A stretch of 64,000 bases of DNA from Chamaecrista fasciculata (taxonomy: Eukaryota; Streptophyta; Magnoliopsida; Fabales; Fabaceae): NCBI GenBank assembly GCA_003254925.1, contig QANZ01043441.1:32265-96264 (forward strand). Reading direction: 5' to 3'. Shown piece after piece: positions 1 to 12,900 of this stretch. Each line of letters opens with the position of its first letter. Within the stretch, counting starts at the first letter, position 1. The notes below the pieces were generated by a model that was not told the DNA's origin, did no database searches, and saw only the letters and a list, made by a program, of their open reading frames with translations. A program made the position numbers and the translations under genes.

Positions 1-101
1 ATATTCAGACACTATTTATGATCAAAACCATGAAACATATACAAACACAATTTAAGAATTCCAAGGTTTGTGTATGCACAAATAAGTTATGCACTACTAA
101 C

Positions 102-3100
102 CTGGATACATGCTTGTATTCGGCTTTGGTTACATGCCAACTGAATAAGTTTGTTAGCAATACGAGTAATATGTCCAATGTTTCCTGCCCGTGGGGCCTG
201 TTTTCCAGCAGCAGGTACAGAGGGCTACATGATGATACCATAGTCCAGTTAAAAGAGATCCTAAGCAGTTATATGAAGATATACTATTGACTATTAAGCA
301 TACACCTGTGTACTATCAAAAACAGAAAAGGTTCATATATTTATTTTCTTTGTGTAATATATGATATGAAGAGAAAGAATTAATATGAAGGAAATCAAGA
401 CTAAATCTTCATAGAAATTAGAATTCCTTATACACCAATTGTGTTTCTTTGCATGCATAGTATATGAATTTATGATTGTCTCTCAAAAGTGCTTGGTTGC
501 AAAAAGTAATGGCCAAGATATGACCTTCCATCCTTCAGTTTTGAAGGATCCACCTACCTGATTGTTGATATCAGACGGAATAGGATATTTATCTGCTTGA
601 AGAAATTTTCCAATTAAATCACACTCCCGAAGAAGATGATCAATAATGGCATCATTTTTGCTCTCCAAACATGATAGTATGATACTTTCTACGTGATGGT
701 GCAATGAATTGTTATAAGGATACCTGTATAGGTCAAACACAGATGGCTCATGTCATCATTAGTCAAGATAAGCAATAGTTAAACAAAAGGTATCAGGATT
801 ACCAACACCTCCAACAAATCCAAAATTACTAGCTGCTTACTCAAAGAAGAGATCAATGACTCGTCGGATGCTTCCCGAGTTCACCAATTCTTTCTCAGCC
901 ATCTCATGTCCAGTTCTCAAAAGCACTGCTATAAACTCCACAATCTGCAATACGTAGAAGATTAGTTAGCAAAAGATTGCATCTAAAGATCACAACAGAG
1001 ATGTCCTTGAGAAGGAATTAAAATACTTTATTAAATATACAGAATAGGTGATCTTTGACACGGGTTCTACCCAAATAGCCAAGCTGCAACCAAGTATTGA
1101 CAAGGATGGCCACGCATCTCAATTTGTGACACAAACATAAGAACTAACCTTTAAACGATGCTTCCCAAGTGGAGGCCTCAATTCTCCATATGTTGTAGGT
1201 AATACCTTGATATCCGTTGACACATTCAAAAGCACAAGCAAGTTACCTGCAGAAAAATTTTGCAATTGTAAAAGCACACAAAATTTAGTAGAGGTTTCAT
1301 CAGAAAAACGCAAAAGTCAGACACAGAGAGAGAGAGAGAGAAGTTAATAATGCTATACTCTATACCTCCAATTCTGGAGCAATCAAAGGAATAAATAGAT
1401 AGTACATAACCACCCAAACCCTCCGGCCCCAAAACAAAAATTAAATAAATAAAGTATTGATGTGCAAGAAACACAAACTACCAAGTTTTGGGAGCATTGC
1501 ACTGATAGTCTCCGGTTTGACAGGAACTGGAGCCTCATACAAATGTTGACTTCGGAAAGAATGAAAAAGGGGAGAAGAAACTGTTGTTCTTTTTGGATCC
1601 AACAAAGAAATACACACCGAAAGTGAGTTAACCAGGCAAGACTTTGATTGTGAATCTTCCAAAGCATGATCCAAAATTCTTGCAACAAAACTGCAAACAA
1701 ACAAAAGTTGAGAATTAATTCATAGTTTATATTGAAAATAGAAAAGATACAGTTGTTCAACACAAACCTCGGGCTTGAAAGTTTAATAGCTAGAGCAGAT
1801 GAGGAATTTCGAGTTATGGTACATAATGTTTCAGCTACATTGGCATGAACTTCAGGAGGACTCTGGTTCCATTAAGAAAACATGTAAGATATTATACAAC
1901 ATAGAACTAAGCCAGAAAATAGGCTACTTAATCAGAACACTTTAAAGGAAAACTGTGGCACAGATAATTTAATTGGGGTCTTTTATCCTCCATTCATTTT
2001 TTTTTTCTGTTGTCTGAAAATTATGTGTTACAGGCTTGTTACAGGACATACTCAAACACCACTACTCCCCTAATAGTTGCAGAGGCACGTCTAACAAACT
2101 GTTAGTCAGTACGACAAATCTTTTCAGAGGCCAACCCCTAGCCAAAGAAAACACCCCAAATTTGAACTGAGATTACATGTAAGTTCATTGGACATGCCTA
2201 CGGGCACTTGACATCAAGAATATATGCACCATACAGACAGCTAATGAGAAAATGCTAGTAAAAGGGACTAGACCCGGAGAGCATCACTTACAGAAGGAGT
2301 TAGTTTATCAACAATCATCTCTAGCAGGTTGCTCTCAGCTAACCATTGCATCACATCAACATAATTGGGATACACATGATCATCAGCACCTACTAATCGA
2401 ATGAGAACCTGTGCAGAGAGCTTATCTAAGAATTTATGTTTAACACAAGCAATATCTCAGTAATGTTATAACCAACTCAAAAATGGAAAGTAATTTACCT
2501 CCATAATGGACGTTATTCCTATCAAATCAACCAGTTGACCAAAAACATTCTGATGGACCTGCAAGAAGCACACTGAACCATCAATGAAAAATGATTTTCA
2601 CAAGACCAGACACCATACAGAGTAATTTAAGTATCAATTAAAAAGTGCTGCACATAAATGAAGTTGACAACAAGATTCTACTGCTAAAGAGCCTTTTATT
2701 ACTTACTTGAACATAATTCATAAGTGGCACTGTCTTCCGAATCATTAAGCAGACAACGACCTAGAAAAGGGCACAGAAAATAGAATAAGCCAAGTAGTTT
2801 CCAGAAGAAAAGAAAAAGATGATAAATGTATAGAAAGTGTCACAGAATCTGAACTTCCAGCTTCATCAAACATACCTTGCTAAAATACCCAGCTAGCAAG
2901 GCGCTATGAGAACGGTCAGGCTCCAAGAAGGAGAATAACAAGTTCATCAGCTGCAATTACAAGAAAGGAAAGCAGATATCAATTAAGACATTATTTTATG
3001 ATGTCAAACTAAGAACAATTTATGTCATGAACTAGCTGGATCATAACCTCTTCTTCCTCCACCAAGGTCTTCAAGATAACATCAATTTCACATGTAAAAA

Positions 3101-4408
3101 CCTCACAAGCAATGAATGGAAACCTAAATCATAAACCAAACATCAGAAGCTGAAATAGGGAAACAAAAATGTTGAAAAATTGAAGATTTAGCATATAAAG
3201 CACATATGCAACAAATTTAATGTTAAACTACTTACTTGAAGGTTCGTTTGGTTTCAGCATTTTCTGGTGGTTCTTCAATAATGTAGCGTAGTAATTGCTC
3301 CACCTGAGTTCTGTCTCTCAAGCTGCAACCAGGAAAAAAACGAAGAAGACCATCACCTTTTGTTTTTTATTCATCTATATGATATATTATTGCATAACCA
3401 TTTTGTCCTTCTACGTAATTAGATATAAACATATCAAATGTGATTATAAAGAAAATGTGCACAATACAAGGCTACAAACCAAAAAGAAAGTGTAGAGTAA
3501 GGGAAAACATGATCTGAGTTAAATTAATTAGGAAACATACAAGTTAATGAGACGACTATTTAAGGCCTTGCACTCTTGGATTATTTCTTCTTCATCCAGA
3601 AGCTCTTCTAAAGTGAAATTCTCTTTGTCCAATATTGCCTCAACCTGGAAAGAACCATGGCAATAAAGAGGAACTAAATAAGTTGTGTAAGCCGTCAACA
3701 ATACCAACCTCTTCAAATTTAAGGTCGTGGATCATAAGGCCATCAAATATCAAACTTATAATACATATGACCAGTGATATGAAGTAAGTACAACAATCTC
3801 AGAAACGAAGCAAGTTTTTATTCACCGTCTTTGAGTTCTAATCCATATAATTCATACTGCAAATCAATCAAAAGATTTATTTCCAGTTATTTGCTCAAAT
3901 GCAACATTCAAGAACTTATTATTGCTCAATTTCCCCACGTTTAACATTATATAACCCAAGACAACCAAAGTAGATCAATGGTACATTTGCTAAGAAGCAT
4001 GTACTAAGGCTGCAGACAACATATTTAGAAATTTGCTGAAGTGCTTCCGTAATTTCTAATTAAGATTTCCTAGGATAGTAGGCTAGTAAAAAGATACAGT
4101 TCCGCCAATCGGTCGCTGTAAAATATGATATATATAGCACAGTAAACCAAGAGCTCAGGCCGATCCGTCTAGCGGAAAATGCGATAAATGATTGGCGAAG
4201 TGGAAAAAAAGAGCCGAATAAATGACGTTTAAATACCAATCTAACCGATGCTTAAAAATAATGAGAACAAGAAAAATTAAAGAGCAGTTAGGAGTTAGTA
4301 TATTTGGCGTAGGACAGTAATTAGTAATTAGCACGAGTAATGAAGCTGAATTTGAAAAGACAAAGTTACCGGTGAGGAAGCAGATAGAGATGCGAGCTTC
4401 CAAAACAT
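102..4408 (-). CDS. SAPS-domain protein, PP6-type phosphatase regulatory subunit (5' part)
   Basis: SIT4-phosphatase-associated (SAPS) family proteins are regulatory subunits of PP6/SIT4-type Ser/Thr phosphatases. Fourteen coding exons fit, read downward: 4370-4408, 3541-3644, 3236-3322, 3048-3123, 2876-2950, 2707-2760, 2499-2558, 2292-2408, 1768-1862, 1482-1690, 1149-1246, 841-944, 558-723, 102-224. They total 1407 nt (469 codons) with consistent phase and GT-AG borders throughout. The protein starts MFWKLASLSASSP, then has the family hallmark ELLDEEEIIQECKALNSRL, followed by VVVCLMIRKTVPLMNYVQ and, near the end, HVESIILSCLESKNDAIIDH and RAGNIGHITRIANKL. The start ATG is at 4406-4408 in the first coding exon. 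The last intron begins at 101 and the gene continues off the left edge, so the acidic C-terminal part is missing from the window. Family assignment is from recalled conserved motifs; no break is seen. Confidence 0.93.
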
Positions 4409-4740
4409 ATCGATAGTAGAAGAATGAAGAAAGAGATGAATTCTTCAGCAAAGCTTGAAAGAGGAGCTTCCTGGATCTATAAACCCTGGCAATAGCGGCA
4501 AATCTAGGTCAAGTCGAAAGAACATAGAAACGGTGAGCTGGAGATAGGGAGGAAAAGAGGAAGGGTAGGCAGATGGTGTGGAGGTTGAAAACCCTAATTT
4601 CGTGGGAGTGAGATCGAAAAGATGCCACGCCGTGAAGATCGATAGAGCAAATGAGTGAGAGAGAGAAAAGAGAGAGAGACAGTCTTCTAATAAAATTCGT
4701 AGCTACAATTACAAATCGCCAATGGAGGGGGAGGCTAAAG
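4409..4740 (-). promoter_or_regulatory. 5' leader and proximal promoter of the SAPS gene
   Basis: This stretch lies upstream of the SAPS start codon on the minus strand. It contains a GA/CT-rich run at about 4655-4682, typical of plant core promoters and leaders. No clear TATA box was identified. The transcription start cannot be fixed from sequence. Confidence 0.4.
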
Positions 4741-4849
4741 TACAAAAGATGTACTCCGGAATTGCCACCTCACCGTCTTCTCTTCTCGTGCCACAAAATT
4801 TTGAGTTAATATTAATCTACACAAATAACACAATAGACATCGCATGGGT

Positions 4850-5215
4850 AGGCTTAAAGCAAAATTTTAATTTACTCCTCAAATTTTATATTATTTTTCA
4901 ATTTTGTCTCTAATATCTTTTTGCGTTTAATTTTATGTCCAATATTTTATATTTTGGTTAATTTTATTTTTTGACTAACTTCTTTCAATAAATTAACGGT
5001 AGATTGTATCCTGTTTTTCAATCTTAATTAGGATTTGAGTTTCTTTTTCTTTCAATTTCACATTATATATCATTAGTCACATAAATTTTGTCGTTAATAT
5101 TTTATTAAAGTAGGAACAAATGATAAAATTGACAAAAATATAAAATATTAGAAACGAAACAATTAATGTAAAATTCAGAGAGAAAATTAATTCTTTTATC
5201 TTATTTTAATTCGAG
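4850..5215. repeat. Dispersed AT-rich repeat, left copy (second copy at 60455-60785)
   Basis: About 330 bp matches 60455-60785 in the same orientation. Both share the phrase gactaacttcttt, then aataaattaacg, tttttcaatct, gatttgagtttctttttct, tatatatcattagtc and a tail with aaaattgac. The two halves are loosely complementary, so it may be an old foldback element. No coding potential is seen. Confidence 0.6.
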
Positions 5216-5218
5216 TTA

Positions 5219-5438
5219 GGAACAAATTTATATCAAGTTCCTTATATTCTTCCTATCAAGTTCTTCCAATCACAAGTTTTAATTACGTTCTCTCTCTTCA
5301 ATGATTTTTCATGCAAAAAGTGGTGTTTAATATTCTCTCTCTATGATGATTGGTTATGTATAAAATTTTTGCCGCGTATTAAATGTCGATTGGAAAACTT
5401 GATAATAAGGATATAAGGAACTTGATGTAAGTTTTGCC
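5219..5438. mobile_element. Foldback MITE, probably Mutator-like
   Basis: A 220-bp element has roughly 50-bp terminal inverted repeats. The left arm contains atatcaagttccttatatt and the right arm contains its complement, tataaggaacttgatgt. Flanks ttcgagtta (5210-5218) and tttaagtta (5439-5447) agree at 7 of 9 positions, which suggests a decayed 9-bp target duplication of Mutator type. It has no coding capacity. Confidence 0.65.
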
Positions 5439-5889
5439 TTTAAGTTAATACTTTCATGTTTAATATTTAAGATGGTATATTGTGAAAATAAAAATTGTTT
5501 ATCATGGTTGAACGTCATTATCTTTTCCATTCAACAGGGTGGAAATTTAGATGCAGGGATTCTTTGTTATACTTATAACCAAATATTTGACGGTAAACTC
5601 TAAGGATTTGACATTTTGACTATGATAATGTATTAATGTAAAAAGTTATTTAATGGAGAGTTAAGTGTATTGTTCCTGGCCAAAAAAAGAAGTGTATTGT
5701 TGTTCCATATTAAATTTACATTTAATAAATCTTTTTTCATATTAGATTGCTTGAGATACCGCTTATCTTTATTTATTGAATTGTATTTCTTATTTGTCAA
5801 CATTATATTTAGTTTCTTAATTAATTTTATATTTTACATTAACCAAATTAATATATATATATAATTCTAGGATAAAAAACATTAAAAGG

Positions 5890-6560
5890 CTCAAAGATAA
5901 GTGTTGGGCTTGGTCACTCCTTTAAAGGCTTATTTACCTACCAAAAATTTTTTCTCAGCACTTAATGTCCATTATCTAAAGTGGAGTGGAGCGGAGCAAA
6001 GAGGAAGCTAAGAAAGTGTGGAGAGAAAAAAAAAAACGCAAGAGAGAAAGAGTAAATCTGAAAACTCATTTTCTCTGTCAGTGGTCACTTCCGGCAAAAT
6101 TCAATTGTGCAACCATCTCCGATTAAGCTGAAATTTGGAGGGTATGTTCTTGACATCCTAGTTTTGATATCCTACGGTGAGTTTTTCGATTGGAGCTTTG
6201 ATTTGATAGAAATAGATTTTTGAAGTTTAAGGAGTGTCATATTCATACTTCCTGAACTACGACTATTGCCGGAAAAAATCAACGATGAGATCTTCTCTGA
6301 TTGAGCTGAAATTTTGAGGTTATGTTTCGGACATCCTGTTATTTATATCCTACGGTCAGTTTTTGGATTGAAGATGATTTAGGTATTGCGATTGGATTTT
6401 GAATTGCTGCTCTGTTTTTGTCCGTTTTCTTTGTTGTCTCAACTTTATTTGTGCTTGAAGATTTGAGTATTTGTTAGAGGAAGCTTGTGAGTTGAATATA
6501 TTATTTTAGAGTCTGTTGAGAGAATATTACCCTAGATATATTTTGTAGGCTCATTTTGTT
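5890..6560 (+). repeat. Possible LTR-retrotransposon relic with internal duplication
   Basis: Two similar blocks about 175 bp apart (around 6093-6195 and 6268-6372) share a phrase like gattaagctgaaattt, a gacatcct box and tatcctacgg. Runs of this kind (ccggc, gagctgaaatttgg) occur in R-U5 regions of some plant LTR retrotransposons as I remember them. No primer-binding site, polypurine tract or coding region was identified, so the call is tentative. Confidence 0.3.
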
Positions 6561-7977
6561 AGTGCTTCTTGTATCTAAATTTTGTAAGACAATGTCTTTA
6601 CCTTTTTTGTTGGTGTGGGAAGTTGTATAGTTATATTCTTTGATGCAATAATAATAGTTATACATTGTCATTTGAATCCTTAGGTAATTGGGTGAGAATA
6701 TTGTATTCCATTTTTCTGTTTTAAAATTGTTAAGTGGTTTGTAACTTTAATGACATTTTTACTTCCGCTGTGTCGTATAACGAGGAAGTAAAGAAAAAAG
6801 AGTTAATCATTTTTGTTGTATTTATTATTTTGAGAATATAATAAAGATCATCTTAACTCGTGTTTGTTTATAAATTATCATGGTAAGGCCTCAAGGAAAT
6901 ATTTAAGAAAACAAAAAAGTCAGAGAAGGTGATAATTTAATTAAAAGAATCACGTTTATTCAATGATTAATTGAACATTGAATTTGAAGTAAATGGTTGT
7001 TTAACCAGAAACAAAGGTCAAGCAATATTAATGAGGGAAACCATGTGTGTCTCGAAGCCATTGGCTACTTCTATTTTCCAATGTAGTAGTTTTTAGTTCA
7101 AATAAAAAAGGATGGTGGTAAAACTGTGACTAGTTGCAAGAAAAGGACCACCACACCATAGTCACATACATCTTGCCCCCACCGGATCATGACTTTTATT
7201 TTGATACAACAACAGATCATGACTTATCTATTGGTCAACATTCTGACACGTGTCAATTGATGCGCCGACGACCTCTTTATGTTGGCGTGACTGTCAAGTG
7301 CTTATAGAATGATCAAAATATTCATTTTCACTACCAACAAGTGTTTCATGCTATGCTAAACGAGCTATATTTTATTTTGAGAGATTTTGAAGTCAATATT
7401 ATTAGAATGACTTTAAATGTTTGCTCTTAATTCAAATGAGATTAGTCTTTATTTTAACTGTTACACGAATAAGTGAGGAAACTCATAGTTATACTAAAAA
7501 AATATATATTCATATTCAATGGAGATATGTAAATTTTACTATTTGAGTTTCGGTATAAGTTCGGGTTTAACCTCAATGAGTCCAAATATGATATATAGTG
7601 ATATCCTACTCGTAATAGTAAATATTTATTTTTATATATAAAAATTTAATAATTTAAAACTTTATGTATTGAGAAAATATTAAAGATAAAATGTTAAATA
7701 TTTTATACATATTGAAATATTTAATGATATATTATTATTTATAATTATTTTTTTAATAGTTATAAATATAAAAAATAAATTTAATATTAACAAAAAAACA
7801 ATTTGTTTAAAGATTTCTCTAATCTGTGTCTGAGTCTGGGTATTGAGATTAGATTATTTGGCGAGTCCGATGATGGAGATAAATTTTAGTACTCGCTTAT
7901 GTTTGGGATCGAGTGTGGATCATACTCCTCTACCCGTATCTTACTAATGATCATCCAAATTTTTTGTACATGTTTTA
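6561..7977. other. Intergenic, no gene seen
   Basis: AT-rich spacer without a supportable gene. A perfect G-box palindrome, gacacgtgtc, sits at about 7245-7254, but no start codon of a recognised gene is near it. Confidence 0.6.
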
Positions 7978-7986
7978 ATTTCACTA

Positions 7987-8505
7987 GGCCAAAACTTCAA
8001 ATTGGTCCCTTATAAACAAGATGGATTTCCAATTGACCCCTTATTTTTTATTTGTTTCTAATTGGTTCTATATATTTTTATAATTTTTCAAATTAGTCCC
8101 AAAAATATTGGAAGTGGCGATATCTCTTTCATTTTAAGTTTGAATGTGACGAATTCAGAGTTACGGGTTTCTTTTGCCGATTACTTTGGGGCAGTCAACA
8201 AATGAGGCCAAATTGAGTCCACAAAAGTGGATAACTTGTTTCACAGTCAAACAGACGAAGTTAATAATATATTTCTCGTTTTAAACCCGAATGTGGCAAG
8301 TTCAAAACTATGTACTAACTCTTGAAGAATTATTTCTCTTTCTACTTGAGATAATTAGCGAATTAGGTCAAATCGTATATCGAAAATAGATTTGAGACCC
8401 ATTTAAAAAATTATAGAAATATGCAAGGCCAATCTAAAATAAATAAAGCATAAGGATCAATTTAAAATTCACTGATACATAAGGGATCAATTTGAAGTTT
8501 TGGCC
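7987..8505. mobile_element. Mutator-like MITE with perfect 9-bp target duplication
   Basis: This 519-bp foldback element begins GGCCAAAACTTCAAATTGG and ends with the near-complement (caatttgaagttttggcc). The terminal repeats extend at least 30 bp. The flanking direct repeat atttcacta at 7978-7986 and 8506-8514 is a perfect 9-bp target-site duplication, the Mutator-superfamily signature. No transposase is present, so the element is non-autonomous. Confidence 0.88.
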
Positions 8506-8514
8506 ATTTCACTA

Positions 8515-9393
8515 CGTTCTAACTTCTATGATGTCCTAATAAATAATTAGTTTAGTTGTTCCCTTTTTTTAATGTTTGCTATTAATTATTTTAATTAAAA
8601 TAAAATAATTGAATAAGAATTTATGAAATTTAGCATTATGTAAAATTGTAAATTTTTAAATTCGAAACTCATAAGCAATGATATGAATAATTTAGTTAAT
8701 TGTTTTCAAAAAAAAATTCTAAATGTCTAACTAATTTTCTTTCTTCGAGCTCACGTTCAAAAGTATTATTTTTTTCGCCACTATCAGGAAAGAAAGAAAT
8801 GAAGTAATCAACTAACGGAAAAAGAATATGGGACGGCACGTGTTTAGCACTTTAATTTGGCAACCTTTGAAATATTTTTTTTTTTTTGTTAGAAAGAGGG
8901 CTTGGAGATTTGCTTTTAAACGTTACTTTGATAATTTGAACGTGTGAGGTGGATCCGATGAATGACACTAGATCGAGAGCATTAACATGCTTCTAATTTT
9001 ATTAAACCGATCAAAGTTATACTTGTTGAATTTTTAACTAAACTAAAGTGCACAAAGTATATATAACGCTCAGATCAGATGGGTGGGTTTTAATTTGTAC
9101 TTGTGACTTGTGAGTATATTAAGAATGTAGATACTTATTATCTAAAAAAAAGGTGATTCAAAGCCACAATAGGGAGAGTATGAGACATGAATAAATATGT
9201 TTCGAGTTCTTTGTGGGTGAGGACGAAAGTAGGTCCCGATCACATTGAGCTGGTTCGGAACTTGGGGACCAAAAATTCCCGAGGACTAAGCAAACTCCAT
9301 AGTGGATGATGTGTTAGGATTTGCACATAAAAGAAGTGTAATTATTTGACTTCTAACGAAGAAACAAGTCATTAGTTACATAGTAAAAACTAC
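8515..9393. other. Intergenic, no gene seen
   Basis: AT-rich spacer between the Mutator-like element and the left edge of the segmental duplication. No supportable gene or recognisable element. Confidence 0.55.
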
Positions 9394-9628
9394 CACTGGT
9401 CGTTTTTTGTTTAATCAAATTCACTGGTCAAACTACAAGACATTAGAATTATGGTTAGGAGAAGTCATGTCATGTGTTGAAATTGAGCTATTAGATGCCC
9501 CAGATTAAGTATGGGAAACAATAAACATGATATCTGAAAGCTCACCGGAAGCGTCAGTTTCAGCCTTTCAGTTGCCGACATCACTATAAAAGAATTTACA
9601 AGATCAACCCAATTTGGTCTGCACTAAA

Positions 9629-9796
9629 AGGCAGCCCCAGTGTACAAAGCTCCCACTAGATGTGTATGGAGATGGTCAAAATGTACACAGTCTTACTCTT
9701 ACCCCTGTTTAGCAGAGAGGCTGTTTCCAGAATTTGAACCCGTAACCTCTTGGTCACCAGGCAACAACCTTATTGTTGCACCAAGGCTCACCTTCC
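9629..9796 (-). mobile_element. Au-type SINE downstream of REVOLUTA copy 1
   Basis: Read on the minus strand, this has the tRNA-related head typical of plant Au SINEs: GGTGCAACAATAAGG, then TTGTTGCCTGGTGACC and GGTTACGGGTTCAAATTC (Pol III B-box-like GGTTCAAATTC). These are followed by GGAAACAGCCTCTCTGC, CAGGGGTAAGAGTAAGACTG and a GTGGGAGCTTTGTACACTGG tail. The matching place in the right unit (about 23165) runs straight from gcactaaa into gaaataaa, so this is an insertion of about 168 bp specific to the left copy. No clear target duplication is left. It lies in the region where the 3' UTR would be. Confidence 0.88.
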
Positions 9797-9955
9797 GAAA
9801 TAAATTCAATCAAATTCAATGCAAACCTGATACTGCGATTCACATGAACAAAAACTTCATATTTCTCTTTTCCCTCTCCAAATGTCTACTTTTCCATTGA
9901 ACCCTCACTCTTACACTCTACTGGGAAAAAGCAAAAGCAGGTACCAACTAAATTT

Positions 9956-12900
9956 TCATACAAATGACCAATTTATGAAAGAGAAAGCTAAACAATGAAC
10001 TGAGTTGTCTTCTGCAAGTACTTTCCATGCAATGGCTTGCTCGTAAGAAACATGCCTCCCCATCGTTGACATGCAGATTCCAGCCGGCAGATATGCAAAA
10101 CCCTGTTTGAGAATAAGTAGAGAAAATATTGAAATACCTCTTGCATACAGATAAGCAACATGAAATCTCCATACAGATAAGCATTTCAACAAATTTTTAT
10201 TTTTCCTAAAAAAAGGGATTGTAATACCTCTTGCATTAACTTGGCAAAGTCTGCACAGAGTGCCTTGCGTCCAGACTCATCAAATATTTTATCTAATGTG
10301 ATGTCTTGTAAAGCCACAAGAGTTGTTTCCAGCATGTCAAGCCCTGCCTGGTTTGCAAAGATGAAGACTGGCAAGGACTGTGATACCAAATAGAGCACAC
10401 TTTTAGATTTCTAGCTTTTATACACCCAATATAGCTAGAAATTCCAGTACAAAATGTAGTTACAGGCTTAAAACAAACCCACTTAACATACCCTCAATGA
10501 ACAGCACAAAATAGCATCCTGATGATGCCATAAATGTTTCAGCAACACATCACCAACAAGAGAATCAGATCTCAGTAATTCAGCGCCCAAAAAATAACTG
10601 TACATAGAGAAAAAAGGCACAAGAATAGAGATACATGACAAAAGAATCTCGAACTGCCAAAGATTGGGTAGCAAAATGACATTAAGTTTTAAACTCTTGT
10701 AGAAACAGAGAATAAGCAGACTTGCCTATGACTCTGGCAAATCCAGTGAGCTAGTGTAATTGCTTCAGGAGAGCCAGGAGCGAGTTTTGGTCCAACAGGT
10801 GGGCTTATACCGGATGGACATATAGCCGTGGCAACCCTCTGCACGGATGAAATCACACTTCGCACATACTGTCGTGCCATAATTGCAACATTTTCCTGCA
10901 TACTGCTTTCAAAAGGGAACTGGAAGGCAATAGTCAACACCGATCGAGTGTTAGGACATGGTGATGCATCTCCTGCAGCTTGACTTGTTGCTGGAACCAC
11001 TTCAAGACCAGATGTCAAATCTAGGGTCCGATTTGCAGACACTGCATCCTTCTTATTGCCCTGAAACATATTATTAGTGTCAAAGGGATCCACTGAGTAC
11101 CAACAGACCCTCCCCAAAGTAACAAAACAGTATTTTTAGTTGGCGTTCAAATGTAATAACCACAAGTACATGAAATTCAATCATCTGTAACTGGCCGCAA
11201 GTACTAACTACAGAAATGATAATACCTAGAATAAAAGTACAAAGTGGAAAAGTGTATAAATATGTGTGAACATTTTATATTAGATCATTAAAGAATGTAT
11301 AGTACAAACAAACAGAACTCAACTGGTTTTGAATCCAACGGGATAATGCGGAAACCAGAAGGCAGTAACGGAGCATCATCAGGGAACATTTCATCAATGG
11401 AAGCAAATATGAGCTCAGAGCATGCCCCCACAGCATTTTCATCAATCCCACTACATATCTGCAAAATAATAATAACAATAATTAAAGGCTGCTTATGACC
11501 CATGATACAGGATGGAAACAATCTATAGGACAAAGAGAAGAAGAAATCTAAAACCCTACTCAGACACAACTAAATTTGACAAGTTAAAATTAATTTCAAA
11601 TAGGACTTGAAAATTAAACTATAAAGTAGACTGTCACAGTATGTTGAAATATCACTTCACTTGGCCCTCATGATGTTGCACCTGTACAATGCCAGCTTTA
11701 GTCTAGCGCTAGACCAAGAAAATAGAAACTTGTTCCAAAAGAACAAAACACTTAATCTAACTAGGCTAAAGCAAAAAGAATAGGAAATTTTCAACATTTT
11801 AACAAGTGTCAGAGCCAGCACCTGTAATAGATGAATGTCCCTGGAAGCAAAAGCATCTTCCTGAGCAAGAGAGTGCCCTTCAAGGCGAATAACTTCAAGC
11901 ATCTGGAATGTAAACAAAAAATTAGATAGAAGTCTTGTTTGAACATGAAACTTTTATAGTGATCTGTCGTGGTCAGCATCTTGCATTTGGGGCTTGCCAA
12001 GTTAATGCTAAAGTACCTCTTCATGTTCAATTGTATGGCCTAGGGGCATGATAATCTGACTTCCAGTGAACCTTGTGGGCCTCATTCCAGGATAAGCAAA
12101 GGAGCCAGCTTTAAGTGCTGCAGAAGAATAGGCATCAACGTTGAAATCAGCCCACTCTGAGCGGTGTTCCCTCAAAAATCGAACCAAAACCGCAGGAGGG
12201 ACATTCTGGAAACACCAAATGAAAGTTCATAAAATTTACCCATTAGCTGTTAATACTTTTCTTTAATCATTAAGAACCCACTATCAAGAATACTCGTATG
12301 AATATACCAACAAAATTACTTTGTTCAAGGATTATTTGTTTACTTAAAACACTTATCATGGGCCATTTTTAAGGGAAGCATAAGCTACCAATGTCTTCTG
12401 CAGAACACCTCATTAATATGACTAATTTCATTAAAAACTGAATCCAAAAAACAATAAAAGAGAGAAACTATATATTACAGATCAGCCTCCATGTGATTGT
12501 TTTCTCAGACTCACCTGAAGCAGCATGGAAGCCTTTGCACAGAGAACTCCCCCAAGGAATGTTAGGGAACTTGCTGGATTAGAAGCGGAATTGAGATTCT
12601 TCATTGAGTTGATTGCAATAATTACATCCTCCGCACCATCACAATTCATTATGGACCAGCCATCGTCATTAAATCCATTAACCGCATCATTAAAACCCCT
12701 ACAAGTATAATGCGCCAATGCAGATGAAACAGTGAGATTCAACAAACTCTGAAGTCTGAACAGTGATTTCTCAATAGGGGACAGAATTTTGAAGCGAAAA
12801 ACTTTCAATGGGCTACCTGCTAAGCCTTTGGCTGAAAGTTCGCAGGACAGCTGGCTGCCTACCCAAACCATAAACTACTTCACCACTTGTTTCCTGAGCT

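Noticed and set aside
9640-9900. 86-aa reading frame on the plus strand
   Set aside because: It covers the antisense of the Au SINE and adjacent 3' flank; no protein family resembles it.
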